Shown: positions 16,858 through 25,525 of the stretch, one piece after another
Position numbering within the stretch: the stretch's first letter is position 1
How the letters are laid out: the number at the start of each line of letters is the position of its first letter
Assembly (NCBI GenBank): GCA_934488615.1
Contig: CAKSSJ010000016.1
Span: forward strand, 1-45,832
From: an uncultured Eubacteriales bacterium
GTDB taxonomy: Bacteria > Bacillota > Clostridia > Oscillospirales > Acutalibacteraceae
Direction: 5' to 3'
Length of the DNA: 45,832 nucleotides
Notes under the pieces: model-generated
Databases searched by the model: none
Told to the model about the DNA's origin: nothing
The model's input: only the letters and a program-made list of their open reading frames with translations
Made by a program: the position numbers and the translations under genes

Positions 16858-17832
16858 ATGTCTCCGAAAATCAGCATAATCATACCGTCATATAATGAAG
16901 AAAAAAATATTTCAAGATGCCTTGATTCAATTTTAAATCAAACTTTTACCGATTTTGAGGTTCTTTGCGTTGATGACGGAAGTAACGACTGCACTTTTGA
17001 TATTATAAAAAAATATTCGGAAAAAGACAGCAGAATTATTCCGCTGAAAAATCCCGATAAGGGTGTTTCTTCTGCGAGAAATTTCGGTATTGATAATGCA
17101 AACGGAGATTATATCGGGTTTGTTGATTCCGATGATTTTATTCAGCCGCAAATGTATGAATTTTTGCATAGAGCCGTTACCGAAAATAATTGTGATTTTT
17201 CTGTTTGTCGTTATAAAAAAGCATTAGAATTTGATGTCAAAACGTTTGAATATAAAGCTGAACCGTTTTTTCCTGAAAAATTTATTTGCTTTACCGACAG
17301 CGAATTTACAGTAAATAATGAATTGATTTTTTCCTCCGCCTGTACAAAGCTTATTTCAAAAAAATTTCTCGGTGATATAAGATTTGATAAATATAGAATA
17401 GGCGAAGATACGGTTTTTAATTCCATGCTGTGCTCAAAAGAATACAAAGCTGCATTTGTTGATATTGAGCTTTATCTTTATTATTTTAACAATAAAAGCG
17501 TAACTACCAATCAATTCGGGTCAAGCATAGGTAATGAAAAATGGTATGATCTGCTTATAACGAGATTTATCTGCTACGATGTATTAAAAAATAAAAATAA
17601 AATTCTTTCTTCTTTCTATCTTGAACGCGGGATGAAATCTATTCTTTCATATCGCTTTGACAGAAAAGGTACAAAGTATGCAAGAAGCTTTAAATCAACA
17701 ATCAAAAGATATTTGCCTGATTTTATCAGATGTAAATATATTTCATTAAAAAACAGAATTTCTATTTTCGTTTTTATTCTTATACCGCCGCTATACTCGG
17801 CGTTCAGAAAAATAACGGACAAAACACTTTAA
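16858..17832 (+). CDS. Family 2 glycosyltransferase
   Basis: This predicted GT-A fold enzyme transfers a sugar from a nucleotide-sugar donor. The 324-residue product begins with ISIIIPSYNEEKNISRCLDS and has the VDDGS motif (residues about 38-42) and a DSDD motif, typical of GT2. The C-terminal basic and hydrophobic stretch may contact the membrane. An in-frame GTG at 16849 overlaps the dnaX stop (GTGA); ATG at 16858 was preferred, but the ribosome site is poor for both. The gene is markedly richer in A and T than dnaX and sits between dnaX and ebfC, which are normally adjacent. That suggests a later insertion. Acceptor and product are unknown. Confidence 0.85.
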   Translation: MSPKISIIIPSYNEEKNISRCLDSILNQTFTDFEVLCVDDGSNDCTFDIIKKYSEKDSRIIPLKNPDKGVSSARNFGIDNANGDYIGFVDSDDFIQPQMYEFLHRAVTENNCDFSVCRYKKALEFDVKTFEYKAEPFFPEKFICFTDSEFTVNNELIFSSACTKLISKKFLGDIRFDKYRIGEDTVFNSMLCSKEYKAAFVDIELYLYYFNNKSVTTNQFGSSIGNEKWYDLLITRFICYDVLKNKNKILSSFYLERGMKSILSYRFDRKGTKYARSFKSTIKRYLPDFIRCKYISLKNRISIFVFILIPPLYSAFRKITDKTL

Positions 17833-17851
17833 TTATGAAAGGATAATTACA

Positions 17852-18184
17852 ATGAAAGCAAGAATTCCCGGTGCCCAGAATCAGGGCAATATGATGAAGA
17901 AGATCCAGCAGATGCAGGAGGACATGACAAAAATTCAGGAAGAAATTGAAGCAACAGAGTATACTTCTTCCGTAGGCGGCGGAGCTGTTGAGGTTACAGT
18001 CAACGGTTCTCACGAGGTTCTCTCAATAAAGATGCAGCCAGATGTCGTTGATCCCGAAGATATTGAAATGCTTGAGGATCTTCTTATTTCCGCACTCAAT
18101 GAAAGCATCAAAAAAGCAAATGACGCCATGGATCAGGGTATGGAAAGAGCCAAGGGCGGACTTTCAATTCCGGGACTGTTTTAA
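17852..18184 (+). CDS. ebfC: Nucleoid-associated protein EbfC/YbaB
   Basis: This 110-residue small DNA-binding protein of the YbaB/EbfC family normally lies between dnaX and recR. The N-terminal MMKKIQQMQEDMTKIQEEIE coiled-coil helix and the central VEVTVNGSHEVLSIKMQPDVVD strand region are diagnostic. A Gly-rich C-terminus completes the usual length. GAAAGGA precedes the ATG. recR starts 2 nt after its stop. Confidence 0.95.
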   Translation: MKARIPGAQNQGNMMKKIQQMQEDMTKIQEEIEATEYTSSVGGGAVEVTVNGSHEVLSIKMQPDVVDPEDIEMLEDLLISALNESIKKANDAMDQGMERAKGGLSIPGLF

Positions 18185-18186
18185 AA

Positions 18187-18786
18187 ATGGCACGCAACGT
18201 TATTCCTCTTACTAATTTAATTGAACAATTTGAACGTATGCCGGGAATAGGTCACAAAAGCGCTCAAAAACTTGCATTTTATGTTCTCGGCATGCCCGAT
18301 GAAGAAGCAAAGCGTTTTGCCGAAAATATTCTCCTTGCAAAAGAAAAAATTCATCGCTGTAAGGTTTGCTGTGATTTAACCGATAATGATATATGTTCAA
18401 TTTGTGAGGATGAACAGCGTGATCATTCTGTTATCTGCGTTGTTGAATCTTCAAAAGATGTTATTGCAATTGAGCGTACGCGCGAATTTAACGGACTTTA
18501 TCATGTTCTGCACGGTTCAATTTCTCCGATGAACGGAATAGGTCCTGATGAAATAACTATCAAGGAGCTTATTGCCCGCTTATCGGATGACAGAATCAAG
18601 GAAATAATCATGGCAACGAATCCCACCGTTGAGGGTGAAGCAACTGCTATGTATATTTCACGTCTTATTAAACCGATGGGTATTAAGGTTTCACGTCTTG
18701 CCTACGGCGTTCCTGTTGGTGCAGACCTTGAATATGCCGATGAAATTACGCTTACAAGAGCGCTTGAGGGAAGGCAAATTCTGTAA
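18187..18786 (+). CDS. recR: Recombination protein RecR
   Basis: RecR is the recombination mediator that works with RecO (and RecF) to load RecA at gaps. The 199-residue product has an N-terminal helix-hairpin-helix (MPGIGHKSAQKLA), a Cys4 zinc finger (Cys58, 61, 70, 73) and a Toprim domain (VVESSKDVIAIERT onward). The C-terminal region has the conserved TNPTVEGEATA segment. It follows ebfC by 2 nt and has no separate Shine-Dalgarno beyond the ebfC end, consistent with coupling. The origin-like region begins directly after its stop. Confidence 0.97.
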   Translation: MARNVIPLTNLIEQFERMPGIGHKSAQKLAFYVLGMPDEEAKRFAENILLAKEKIHRCKVCCDLTDNDICSICEDEQRDHSVICVVESSKDVIAIERTREFNGLYHVLHGSISPMNGIGPDEITIKELIARLSDDRIKEIIMATNPTVEGEATAMYISRLIKPMGIKVSRLAYGVPVGADLEYADEITLTRALEGRQIL

Positions 18787-19000
18787 TAATTTTCCACACT
18801 TTCTTCAACATTCTTTCCACAGCTTTCAACATTTCAACAGCGTTAATTTTCTGTCAGATTTATCCACATTTTCATCAACAGCTTTTCAACATAATAAATT
18901 TGTCTGAATCTGCGCTATATCAACAAATAAAACCACTTTCCACACTTTAAACACCCCCTACTACTATTACTATAATATTTATATTATTTATTTATCTCAG
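18787..19000 (+). other. oriC: Replication-origin-like region (DnaA boxes, DnaA-trio, AT-rich unwinding element)
   Basis: One perfect DnaA box TTATCCACA (18860-18868) and three near matches, TTTTCCACA (18790-18798) and CTTTCCACA (18813-18821 and 18936-18944), all have the same orientation. They are interleaved with six TCAACA repeats. A short C-rich stretch (18953-18957) is followed by CTA-CTA-CTA-TTA-CTA (18958-18972). This reads as five DnaA-trios, 3'-(G/A)AT-5', on the lower strand. An AT-rich stretch to about 18995 then precedes dnaN. The order box, GC-rich spacer, trios, AT-rich DUE matches the basal unwinding element known from Bacillus subtilis. No dnaA is nearby. Confidence 0.8.
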
Positions 19001-19021
19001 AACCCGACTGGAGGAATTTTA

Positions 19022-20143
19022 ATGAAATTCGTATGTGAAACATCAAATCTCTCACTTGCCTGTCAAAATGTTCAAAGAGCGGTATCTTCAAAATCATCTA
19101 TCCCAGGAGCTGAGGGTATCATGATTAAAACAACCTTGAACGGTCTTTCCCTGACAGGCTATGATCTTGAAATAGGTATCAATACAAATATCTATGCCAA
19201 GGTCGAAGAAGAGGGTGCAATTATCATCAATGCAAAAATTCTTTGCGAAATTCTCCGTAAAATTCCTAACCAGACGGTTACCTTTGAGTCTGATGAAAGA
19301 AATCTTGCTGTAATCAGGAGCGGCGATATCAAATACGAGATCATGGGAATTTCCGCCGAAGAATATCCCGAGCTTCCGACTGTTCAGGGAGGATTTACCA
19401 TTAACCTTAACAAAAAACAGCTCGAAGAAATGGTTAAACAGACTATTTTTGCCGTTGCAGTTACCGATACGAAGGTTGTATATACGGGTATCAAGTTTGA
19501 AATATCAGATAATGAGCTTAAGCTTATTGCCGTTGACGGTTTCAGAATGGCAATAAGAAAAGAATTTATCGACTATAAAGGTGAGGATATTACCTTTATA
19601 GTTCCTGCAAAAACAATGAATGAGATCATTAAAATTTCTGTTGAAGAGGAAAACGAAGAAGAGACAGAAATTAAAATCGGTGTCGGCAAGCGCCACATTA
19701 TTTTTGAAGTAAACGGATACAGTGTTATTTCGCGGCTTCTTGAGGGTGAATTTCTTAATTATAAGCAGACAATACCGACTACCGCGATGACAACCGTTGA
19801 GGTTGATACAAGAAGTCTTATTGACAGTATCGAGCGTACATCACTTATTATTACAGACAGAACAAAGAGCCTGATAAACTGCGTTTTTGATACAGATTTT
19901 ATCAGAATTTCAAGTATCACGTCATTAGGAACAGCCAATGACAAGGTAAGCGCAGATATTGAGGGTAGTAGGGTGGAAATAGGATTTAACAATCGTTATC
20001 TTCTTGAGGCTCTGAGAGCCTGCAACACGGACAGAGTAAAAATTATACTTAACGGTGCTGTTTCACCTATTCTTATTCTGCCGACTGATGGAGATAGTTT
20101 TACCTTCCTTGTGCTTCCCGTGAGGTTGAAGAAAAATGCTTAA
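19022..20143 (+). CDS. dnaN: DNA polymerase III beta sliding clamp
   Basis: The ring-shaped processivity clamp has 373 residues and three repeated domains of about 120 residues each. The N-terminal MKFVCETSNLSLACQNVQRAV region and a C-terminal end of the form SFTFLVLPVRL match the family; the latter replaces the common MPMR-type ending. GGAGG precedes the ATG directly downstream of the unwinding element. It starts a cluster dnaN-S4-recF-remB, the standard order, except that dnaA is not upstream and gyrB is not downstream. Confidence 0.97.
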   Translation: MKFVCETSNLSLACQNVQRAVSSKSSIPGAEGIMIKTTLNGLSLTGYDLEIGINTNIYAKVEEEGAIIINAKILCEILRKIPNQTVTFESDERNLAVIRSGDIKYEIMGISAEEYPELPTVQGGFTINLNKKQLEEMVKQTIFAVAVTDTKVVYTGIKFEISDNELKLIAVDGFRMAIRKEFIDYKGEDITFIVPAKTMNEIIKISVEEENEEETEIKIGVGKRHIIFEVNGYSVISRLLEGEFLNYKQTIPTTAMTTVEVDTRSLIDSIERTSLIITDRTKSLINCVFDTDFIRISSITSLGTANDKVSADIEGSRVEIGFNNRYLLEALRACNTDRVKIILNGAVSPILILPTDGDSFTFLVLPVRLKKNA

Positions 20144-20387
20144 CAAAAGAAAAATAAAGCTTAAAATAAAAGAAAAAGAAGTAATTCAAAAGCATATAAC
20201 GACCGAATTTATCAGACTTGATGCTTTTTTGAAGCTCTGCGATGCGGTTCAGTCAGGCGGCCATGCTAAAATCGTCATTCAGGACGGTGAAATTAAGGTA
20301 AACGGTGAAATCTGCGAACAAAGAGGAAAAAAGCTTCGGGTCGGAGATAAGGTTGAATTTGAACACAAAATTTATGAGATAATTTGA
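20136..20387 (+). CDS. yaaA: S4-domain RNA-binding protein YaaA-like
   Basis: This 83-residue protein is dominated by an S4 fold: IRLDAFLKLCDAVQSGGHAK, then VNGEICEQRGKKLRVGDKVEF. Members of this small family sit between dnaN and recF in many Firmicutes; function is not firmly known, RNA or ribosome binding being presumed. The ATG overlaps the dnaN end by 8 nt, and the ribosome site (GAGG) lies within dnaN, so translation is coupled. It has a slightly longer Lys-rich N-terminus than usual. Confidence 0.9.
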   Translation: MLNKRKIKLKIKEKEVIQKHITTEFIRLDAFLKLCDAVQSGGHAKIVIQDGEIKVNGEICEQRGKKLRVGDKVEFEHKIYEII

Positions 20388-20397
20388 GAAGCCGACT

Positions 20398-21489
20398 ATG
20401 AATATTGAAAGAGCTGTTATAAAAAATTTTCGTAATATTGAAAGTATGGAGCTTGAGCCGAGTAACGGTATAAACGTTATTTACGGCGAGAACGGACACG
20501 GAAAAACAAATATTATCGAAAGCATTTGGCTTTTTACAGGCTGTAACAGCTTCAGAACACGGAAAAATATTGAGCTTATAAATAAAAATTCAGACAGTTC
20601 AGAGCTTTTTACCGAGTTTAATTCAAACGGCAGACATCAGGACGCAAAGCTCATTATAAAAGATAAAAAGGAAGCATATTTAAACGGTATAAAACAGGTT
20701 TCACCAAGAAAATTTCTCGGTGAATTTCAGGCTGTTGTATTTTCACCGTCGGTTCTTTCGGTAATCAGAGACGGTCCGTCGGAAAAAAGAAAATTTCTTG
20801 ATATTGCTATCAGTTTGATAAAACCGAATTATGCCGCTTTGCTTTCAAAATATAACAAAACTATTATTCAAAGAAATTCGTTGTTAAAGCAGATCGGCAC
20901 CGAGAAAAAGGGCGAGGATCTGCTTTTTGTTTTTGATGAAGAATTGGCGCGCTGCGGCGGCAGAATAATTGATTACAGATTGAAATATCTTGAAGACTTG
21001 AGCGATGCCGCTCCAACAATTTATTCTGAAATCTCAAACGGCAGAGAAAACATGAAAATTTCCTATATAAATTCGCTTAAAGAATTGGGAACAAATAATG
21101 TTGAGTGGTCAGAAATTCTTTATAAATATCTTTCGGAAAATCATGAAAAAGATGTTATGAGACAAGCAACTTCATTTGGACCTCATAAGGATGATATTGA
21201 AATTTTTCTTGATGAAATGAATGTAAGAAATTACGGTTCTCAGGGACAGCAACGTTCATGCGCTCTCTCTTTAAAAATTGGTGAAGCAACGATATTAAAA
21301 AATGTTTCGGGTGAACAGCCCGTTGCGCTGATGGATGACGTTATGAGTGAGCTTGACGAAAACAGACAAAAGTTTTTAATGAAATTTTTTGACGGTTGGC
21401 AGGTTTTTGTTACCTGCTGTGACCCGTCTCACAGAAGCAAAATAAATTCGGACAAGGTTTTTGAAATTTGTGACGGAAGGATAGTGTAA
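20398..21489 (+). CDS. recF: DNA replication and repair protein RecF
   Basis: RecF is an SMC-like ATPase that guides RecOR to load RecA at gapped DNA. The 363-residue product has Walker A GENGHGKT (residues about 31-38), the ABC-type signature near GSQGQQRS and Walker B ALMDDVMSELDENR. The start ATG lies 10 nt after the S4 gene. Its position after dnaN and the S4 gene is the conserved origin-region order. Confidence 0.97.
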   Translation: MNIERAVIKNFRNIESMELEPSNGINVIYGENGHGKTNIIESIWLFTGCNSFRTRKNIELINKNSDSSELFTEFNSNGRHQDAKLIIKDKKEAYLNGIKQVSPRKFLGEFQAVVFSPSVLSVIRDGPSEKRKFLDIAISLIKPNYAALLSKYNKTIIQRNSLLKQIGTEKKGEDLLFVFDEELARCGGRIIDYRLKYLEDLSDAAPTIYSEISNGRENMKISYINSLKELGTNNVEWSEILYKYLSENHEKDVMRQATSFGPHKDDIEIFLDEMNVRNYGSQGQQRSCALSLKIGEATILKNVSGEQPVALMDDVMSELDENRQKFLMKFFDGWQVFVTCCDPSHRSKINSDKVFEICDGRIV

Positions 21490-21491
21490 AA

Positions 21492-21770
21492 ATGTTTCTA
21501 CATCTCGGTCAGGATACGGTTATAATTGAAGATGATATAATAGGAATATTTGATCTTGACACAACAACGGTTTCAAAGCCGACGAGAGATTATTTGAAAA
21601 CAATGCAAAAGGGCGGAAATGTTGTAAATGTCAGCTACGATTTACCAAAATCCTTTGTCATAACCTGTAAAAAAAAATCAACGGAAAAAACTATGTATAT
21701 TTCACCTATTTCTACTGCGACACTGTTAAAACGTTCTGAAAATGTCAATTATCTTAAAGATATAAAATAA
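21492..21770 (+). CDS. remB: RemB-like DUF370 regulator
   Basis: This 92-residue protein begins MFLHLGQDTVIIEDDIIGIFD and has the ISPISTATLLKR C-terminal segment of the extracellular-matrix regulator family (RemA/RemB, DUF370). RemB orthologues typically follow recF, as here with a 2-nt gap. RemA relatives bind DNA; the role of RemB is less clear. An AAGGAT ribosome site lies inside the end of recF, suggesting coupling. gyrB, the usual next gene, is absent. Confidence 0.92.
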   Translation: MFLHLGQDTVIIEDDIIGIFDLDTTTVSKPTRDYLKTMQKGGNVVNVSYDLPKSFVITCKKKSTEKTMYISPISTATLLKRSENVNYLKDIK

Positions 21771-21788
21771 TGAAAGGCTGAGTGAAGA

Positions 21789-22628
21789 ATGAAAACAGGA
21801 ATTATAGACTGCGGCGGCGGACTCAGAGGAATATACGGCGCAGGTGTTTTTGATTATTGCCTCGATAATAATATTTCATTTGATGTTGTGATAGGTATTT
21901 CGGCAGGCAGTGCAAATCTTGCATCATTTGTTTCGGGTCAGCGCGGAAGAAATTATCAATTTTATCATGAATATCCTTTCAGAAAAGAATACATGAGCGT
22001 TGAGAATTTTATAAATAAAAAGTTTTATCTTGATCTTGATTATGTCTACGGAGAATTGAGTAATCAAAATGGAGAAAATCCGTTTAATTTTGAAAAATTT
22101 TGCGAGAATAAATGTGAAAAATATATTATCGCAACCGACGCAAAAACAGGCAAAGCTCAATATTTTAATGCTGATGAAATGAGCCAAAATAATTATTGGA
22201 TGCTGAAGGCTTCTTCATGTATTCCTGTTATTTGCTCACCTGCTGTTGAGAATGATATGAGATATTTTGACGGCGGACTAAGCGATCCAATACCTGTTGA
22301 TTTTGCAATTGAAAAGGGCTGCGATAAAATAATAGTTATTTGGACAAAGCCTATTGACAATATAGGAAGCTTCAAGCTTGATGAAATGGCGGGACATGCT
22401 TTAAAGAAAAATTATCCGAATATTTCAAAGAATCTTTTAAACAGAAAAAATAAGGTTGAAAATGCTTTGAAATATTCAAAAAAGCTGAGGGATGAAGGTA
22501 AGGTTTTGATTGTCAGTCCCGAAAGCATAGGAAAAATGAGTACGCTTACAAAGGATAAAGAAGCACTCGACATGCTCTATAAAACAGGCTATGCCGACGC
22601 TAAAAAAATAATTGATTTTATAAAATAA
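21789..22628 (+). CDS. Patatin-like phospholipase/esterase
   Basis: This predicted serine lipid acyl hydrolase has 279 residues. It has the oxyanion GGG motif (residues 9-11), the nucleophile elbow GISAG (Ser38) and the catalytic-dyad Asp in FDGGLSDPIPV (Asp161). The order and spacing match the patatin/YjjU family. No signal peptide is present, so it probably acts on the inner membrane face or on soluble lipids. GAAAGG precedes the ATG at a longish distance. It follows remB by 18 nt and ends at a strong bidirectional terminator. Confidence 0.9.
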   Translation: MKTGIIDCGGGLRGIYGAGVFDYCLDNNISFDVVIGISAGSANLASFVSGQRGRNYQFYHEYPFRKEYMSVENFINKKFYLDLDYVYGELSNQNGENPFNFEKFCENKCEKYIIATDAKTGKAQYFNADEMSQNNYWMLKASSCIPVICSPAVENDMRYFDGGLSDPIPVDFAIEKGCDKIIVIWTKPIDNIGSFKLDEMAGHALKKNYPNISKNLLNRKNKVENALKYSKKLRDEGKVLIVSPESIGKMSTLTKDKEALDMLYKTGYADAKKIIDFIK

Positions 22629-22633
22629 AAATA

Positions 22634-22674
22634 AGGCTGTTACGAAACTTTATAATTTCGTAACAGCCTATTTT
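22634..22674. terminator. Bidirectional intrinsic terminator
   Basis: Perfect 14-bp stem AGGCTGTTACGAAA (22634-22647) / TTTCGTAACAGCCT (22656-22669) with an 8-nt loop. It has an A-rich left flank and a T-rich right flank, so it serves both the plus-strand patatin gene and the minus-strand metallohydrolase gene. Confidence 0.95.
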
Positions 22675-22686
22675 TATTATCTTTTA

Positions 22687-25320
22687 TTAACCCATATTTG
22701 CAACTGCATTTGTCAGCAATGAATATGCAGAAGAAATATCGTTTGATGTTGCAGACGGATTTCCGAGAACTGTTCCTGCATTCATGAGTGCATTTGAATA
22801 AGCATTGAAAACAGCGGTGCTGTAATCTGCCGAATTATAAGCAGCCAAAATTGCAGAATTATAAGCAGTTCGGAGTTCAGTCTTATTTACATAATTCGCA
22901 TTTATCGTTATATTATAATAATTGTTATTCTGTCTTTTACCTCTAAGTGTGATTGTGTAAGCGGAAATTGTGAGCTTCTTTGTGCCTTCGGCGCCAAGCT
23001 TATTCTGATAATTGAGTCCGTTATTATATGCACAACCAACCTTTGCGGAAAGATTTGTTATTATTGTTGTTGATCCGTCAACAGTCTGCTTGATATATCC
23101 GGAAGCTACATCGTCACCTTCAATATCGCACTGCCAATAACCTATTTTAAGATTTGGAATCTGATTTAGATTTGTCACACGGCTTGAATCAACATATATT
23201 GTGCCTGTTCCTCCATTAACTGTGTGAGAATCTTTTGCATTTGATTTATGGCTCCAGCTTCCGTATTCGACACCGCCGTTTGTTGTTTTTGTAAACCAAT
23301 CGCCTATACCTATATTTGATGTCGGAGCCGAATCCGTAAAGAAATTCTTTTTACAAATATATGAACCGCCGGTTACATTGCTAAATCCTATTGCATAAAG
23401 AATACCTTGATTGAAAACGTCTGTGCTGTATGTATGAGCCTGTCTTATTCCTGCACCGATTTCATTTATATTCGGTGAGTAAACATATGAATAAGCCTTT
23501 GCTGTTCTCTTTTCACCGTTTCTAAGTGTATATGTTGCAGTCCAGGTAATTGTTTTGCCCGAACCTGCGGCAGGTGATGAATAAAGCCTACCCGATGAAA
23601 TAGCTGTTGAAAGAGTTCCGTTTGATGAGCTGTTTCCGTTTGTATAGCTGACTGTTGCGTCGCTTACAGTAATGCTGACGTCTGTTGCTTTATCACAATT
23701 AAAGAAAACATTGCCTGTTGTTTTTGTTGCGCTGGTTGAAAGTGAACCGTCAACCTTATTCTCTCTGTCAACATAATATTGGAAAGAATTTGTTGAAGGA
23801 TTTAAATAAATTGTTTCGGGAACATAGAATGTTGTTGTTACAACTCCTATATCTGCTTTGAGTTCAACATTTATTTTAATTTGAAGTCCGGCATTTACAG
23901 AAGCCTGAGAAACGCTGAAGCTTTTTGTTTTCGTCTCAAAGCCTGTTCTTGAAGCTGTATAAGTATAGTTTCCTGCACCGAGCTTATAATAATTATCCGA
24001 ATTACATGCCTCGATAACATTGCCGTTTGAGTCCTTAACGGTTACAGATGTATCGCTTGAAGGAAGAATAAACTGTACAGTGCTTGTTTTTGTATCGGAC
24101 TTTGTTACAAGGAACGGCTGAGCATAGCAGATACCGCCGTCGCCGAGAACATAGATTCTGACGTATGAACCGATTTCATCTTCAAATTCATTAAGATCAA
24201 ATGTTATTGTTTCATTGTCACGGCTGACCTTCTTTTCGGCAACAACCTTGCCGTCAGCAACCATTTTTACAACATTTGCATTATACGGGTTAATGCTGAT
24301 CTGATTTGTAGCTTTATCAACATTAACTCTGCTGATCATCGGGAAATCACCTTGTGCTTCAAAGCCGTCACCAAGTTCTTGCTCGGTTTTTGCTGTTTTG
24401 GAGCATGCAAAGAACGTTCCGTTTTCCATGCTTGTGCGGATATTTGCTTGAGTATTTTCCGGCATAACAAAATATTGAGCGTTATTTGCAACATCACCGA
24501 AATCATGTGCATCATCCTCGCAGAAGCCCCAGATGTTTCTTCCGAGAGGAGCTGTACGCTTAAGAGTTTCGTCATAAAGATAACGGTCATTGTGGGTTCT
24601 GTTATCCTTTGTATTAACAAGCTCCATACCGATACATGCCGAGTAATTTAAGAAAAGTTTTGAAAACTTTGTTACAAATTCATCATTATAGGTATTTATA
24701 TCATGTCTGCCCTCTGTCCATTCGCCGACATGATTGATGTGACAAATACCGCCTGCAGCCTGACTCTTTTTAACAGCGTCTTCGGGCCATTTTGCATCAA
24801 GCTCAAGATCGCCGTGACCGCAATCGGCATAATAGCTGTTGACATGGCACTTAGCAGTAGAGGCACCGTTAAGTTCAATACCGAGAGGAACTTCGGTCAT
24901 ACCGTCGCCGCCTCTGTCAGAACCTGTTGTAATCTCTTTATATCTTTCTTCGGAAAGCTCATCAATATTTCCGTGTGAAAAATATTGATATCCAAAAATT
25001 GAAAGACGTGTCTGATCCTTTGTCCAAGAATAATTGACAGTACCGTGGTCTGTAAGTGCAAGGGCCTGGTAGCCGAGAGAATAATATTTTTCAATCATAT
25101 CATCAAGCTCAATATCTCCGTCGCTTCTGACGGTATGGACATGAGTTGCACCTTTATATGCCTTCCAGGTATCCCAATTTACTGTTTCATACGGATTTGT
25201 GATGTCAAAATCATATTTGCCGATTATATCGTATGAAGAAGCAAAAGCTGTTGCCGGGATGTAGGCAATCATGGCAACAGCCATTATTGCACTAAGAATT
25301 ATAGATCTGATTTTACGCAT
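22687..25320 (-). CDS. Exported PHP-domain (CehA/McbA-like) metallohydrolase with FIVAR-like C-terminus
   Basis: The 877-residue product has a signal peptide (residues 1-27, ending AFA). A PHP metallohydrolase domain follows (about 50-350) with HVHT (His60/His62), RSDGD (Asp67), LTDHG (Asp91-His92), the HINHVGEW segment and the CEDDAHDFGD segment. Then come a PEGA/carboxypeptidase-regulatory-like beta module (about 400-490), beta-rich unknown domains, and a terminal module (last ~70 residues, YNSAILAAYNSADYST) resembling FIVAR. GGAGG fixes the ATG at 25320, because an upstream in-frame start at 25380 lies in the promoter. PHP enzymes hydrolyse phosphoesters or carbamate-like esters with bound metals; the substrate is unknown. 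It is a close paralogue of the product of 26083-28146. Confidence 0.85.
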   Translation of the reverse strand: MRKIRSIILSAIMAVAMIAYIPATAFASSYDIIGKYDFDITNPYETVNWDTWKAYKGATHVHTVRSDGDIELDDMIEKYYSLGYQALALTDHGTVNYSWTKDQTRLSIFGYQYFSHGNIDELSEERYKEITTGSDRGGDGMTEVPLGIELNGASTAKCHVNSYYADCGHGDLELDAKWPEDAVKKSQAAGGICHINHVGEWTEGRHDINTYNDEFVTKFSKLFLNYSACIGMELVNTKDNRTHNDRYLYDETLKRTAPLGRNIWGFCEDDAHDFGDVANNAQYFVMPENTQANIRTSMENGTFFACSKTAKTEQELGDGFEAQGDFPMISRVNVDKATNQISINPYNANVVKMVADGKVVAEKKVSRDNETITFDLNEFEDEIGSYVRIYVLGDGGICYAQPFLVTKSDTKTSTVQFILPSSDTSVTVKDSNGNVIEACNSDNYYKLGAGNYTYTASRTGFETKTKSFSVSQASVNAGLQIKINVELKADIGVVTTTFYVPETIYLNPSTNSFQYYVDRENKVDGSLSTSATKTTGNVFFNCDKATDVSITVSDATVSYTNGNSSSNGTLSTAISSGRLYSSPAAGSGKTITWTATYTLRNGEKRTAKAYSYVYSPNINEIGAGIRQAHTYSTDVFNQGILYAIGFSNVTGGSYICKKNFFTDSAPTSNIGIGDWFTKTTNGGVEYGSWSHKSNAKDSHTVNGGTGTIYVDSSRVTNLNQIPNLKIGYWQCDIEGDDVASGYIKQTVDGSTTIITNLSAKVGCAYNNGLNYQNKLGAEGTKKLTISAYTITLRGKRQNNNYYNITINANYVNKTELRTAYNSAILAAYNSADYSTAVFNAYSNALMNAGTVLGNPSATSNDISSAYSLLTNAVANMG

Positions 25321-25351
25321 GGAAATTCCTCCAATTCTTCCCCCATCGAAT

Positions 25352-25380
25352 AGAATATCACTTTTAAACAAAATAGTCAA
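25352..25380 (-). promoter_or_regulatory. Promoter of the first PHP protein gene
   Basis: On the minus strand TTGACT (25380-25375), 17 nt, TATTCT (25357-25352), about 30 nt upstream of the ATG at 25320. Confidence 0.7.
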
Positions 25381-25471
25381 TAATTTTTAATAAATAAATA
25401 AAAAAATTATATTTTGTGCACAAATAGTTATTTTTCTATCAATATAGAATTTTTAATTTATAAATTCTATG

Positions 25472-25500
25472 TTGAAATCAAACGGATTATATGGTAACAT
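25472..25500 (+). promoter_or_regulatory. Promoter of the YgjV-like gene
   Basis: TTGAAA (25472-25477), 17-nt spacer, TAACAT (25495-25500). It overlaps an upstream in-frame ATG at 25469, supporting the later start at 25526. Confidence 0.6.
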
Positions 25501-25525
25501 TCTAATCTGTAAAAGGAGATACAAA

